NCBI GenBank assembly: GCA_938040735.1
Contig: CALHYE010000019.1
Span: 1-63,428 of the forward strand
Direction: 5' to 3'
Length of the DNA: 63,428 nt
Source: an uncultured Bellilinea sp.
GTDB taxonomy: Bacteria; Chloroflexota; Anaerolineae; Anaerolineales; Anaerolineaceae
Shown here: piece after piece, positions 62,966 through 63,428 of the stretch
Position numbering within the stretch: the stretch's first letter is position 1
How the letters are laid out: every line of letters begins with the position of its first letter
Notes under the pieces: model-generated
The model's input: the letters and a program-made list of their open reading frames with translations, nothing else
Told to the model about the DNA's origin: nothing
Databases searched by the model: none
Made by a program: the position numbers and the translations under genes

Positions 62966-63206
62966 CAGAAATCGTGTTGGTCGCCGGCCCCATCGAGGGG
63001 TGGTATTCGCATCCTTGCGGGCCCACAGAAATCGTGTTGGTCGCCGGCCCCATCGAGGGGTGGTATTCGCACCCTTGCGGGCGCACAGAAATCGTATCGG
63101 TCGCCGGCCCCATCGAGGGGTGATATTCGAATCCTTCCGGGCCCACAGAAATTGTGTTGGTCGCCGGCCCCATCGAGGGGTGATATTCACATCCTTGCGG
63201 GCGCAC
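62941..63206 (+). repeat. 60-bp tandem array derived from the tRNA 3' end, with ATCGA hairpins
   Basis: Four full units of exactly 60 bp plus a 26-bp part unit. Each unit carries sequence like the T-arm and acceptor end of the adjacent tRNA (ATTCGNATCCTTNCGGGCCCACA), a linker GAAATCGTGTTGGTCG and the hairpin CCGGCCCC-ATCGA-GGGG. Units differ at a few bases: third and fifth have GGGCGCACA, two have TTGCGG and one (63121) keeps the tRNA-like TTCCGG. The array cannot form more tRNAs because only the 3' part is repeated. From 63207 to the window end I see no gene; a GC-rich inverted repeat lies near 63318-63330. Confidence 0.9.
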
Positions 63207-63428
63207 ACCTGTTTTCATCAGCGATAATTTCATAGCCAGCGTATAGCCGTTCAATAACTCTGACCGGGAACACGGTCTCTCTCCCCGCGGATTAACCCCA
63301 AAATCACCGCTTTTTTCCCCCGGCGGGGGATGGAATCTGGCGGGCGGGTGGCTTAAGATCAGGCTGATGATGCTTTTCACGTCGGTTTCTCTCGGCTTGT
63401 GTGTACTGGTGTGTGAGCGCCAAACGGC

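Noticed and set aside
62941-63206. Possible CRISPR array
   Set aside because: The whole 60-bp unit is repeated with no unique spacers, and no cas genes are present.
62882-63380. Several open frames on both strands over the 60-bp array
   Set aside because: They exist only because 60 is divisible by three, so the repeat stays open in every unit. Their residues simply repeat with the array (for example SMGPATNTISVGP).

Overview
The window reads as a chromosomal segment of a Gram-positive-like or monoderm bacterium, most likely from the Chloroflexota (class Anaerolineae). I infer this from gene content and protein style, not from a search: many lipoproteins with a Thr/Pro-rich linker, a secreted protein ending in a VYLPMVRR-type tail, a short Ino1, tandem LysM/M23 lipoproteins, and MetH followed by a homocysteine methyltransferase-MTHFR fusion. 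Coding density is high and most genes are housekeeping or metabolic.

Layout. 1-0.8 kb: the end of an integrated element, with a truncated tyrosine recombinase, a 3' tRNA fragment and that tRNA's terminator. 0.8-5.3 kb: a papain-like hypothetical protein, a trypsin/PDZ lipoprotein protease, a small lipoprotein and a REC-REC-GGDEF protein. 5.4-12.8 kb: a probable operon of ino1, a polysaccharide deacetylase, a HIT protein and three tandem LysM/M23 lipoprotein paralogues. 12.8-19.3 kb (minus strand): M24 peptidase, tsaD, an ECF sigma/zinc anti-sigma pair with a zinc-ribbon protein, a two-CxxC thioredoxin-fold protein and OsmC (a possible thiol-stress module), plus selA and a small membrane protein. 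19.4-25.1 kb: a complete SAM-I riboswitch with terminator controlling metH and the Hcy-methyltransferase/MTHFR fusion. 25-32 kb: phosphoesterase, DUF4349 lipoprotein, GH36 alpha-galactosidase, dcd, ftcD fusion and an SRAP protein. 32.2-32.5 kb: tRNA-Glu and a broken second copy of it. 32.6-42.5 kb: pth-mfd-uvrB DNA repair cluster, a YwiC-like membrane protein and a PAS/GAF/GGDEF protein. 42.7-43.9 kb: a CAP-domain secreted protein.

43.9-62.8 kb is a large two-armed catabolic locus. The minus arm has a UROD-family protein, GntR regulator, SIS, SDR, FAD oxidoreductase, phosphotriesterase-like protein and KDPG aldolase. The plus arm has a Gfo/Idh oxidoreductase, ROK regulator, sugar ABC transporter (binding protein, ATPase, two permeases), Gfo/Idh, DeoC, Gfo/Idh, a TIM-barrel isomerase and a ROK kinase. 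The arms diverge from a 158-bp region holding two back-to-back near-consensus promoters, each overlapped by a matching 14-bp operator-like palindrome. Together they look like a complete uptake and oxidation pathway for a sugar, polyol or uronate-type compound that I cannot name from sequence alone; inositol-like compounds are one candidate.

The least expected signal concerns the tRNA loci. All three (0.65, 32.2 and 62.9 kb) are followed by a degenerate copy or copies of that tRNA's own 3' region, interrupted by a small hairpin with the constant core CC-ATCGA-GG and an outer stem that differs but stays paired (CTCCC/GGGAG, TGCC/GGCA, CCCC/GGGG). At the third locus this has become a 60-bp tandem array. 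It looks like a small tRNA-associated repeat family and is the best candidate here for something undescribed.
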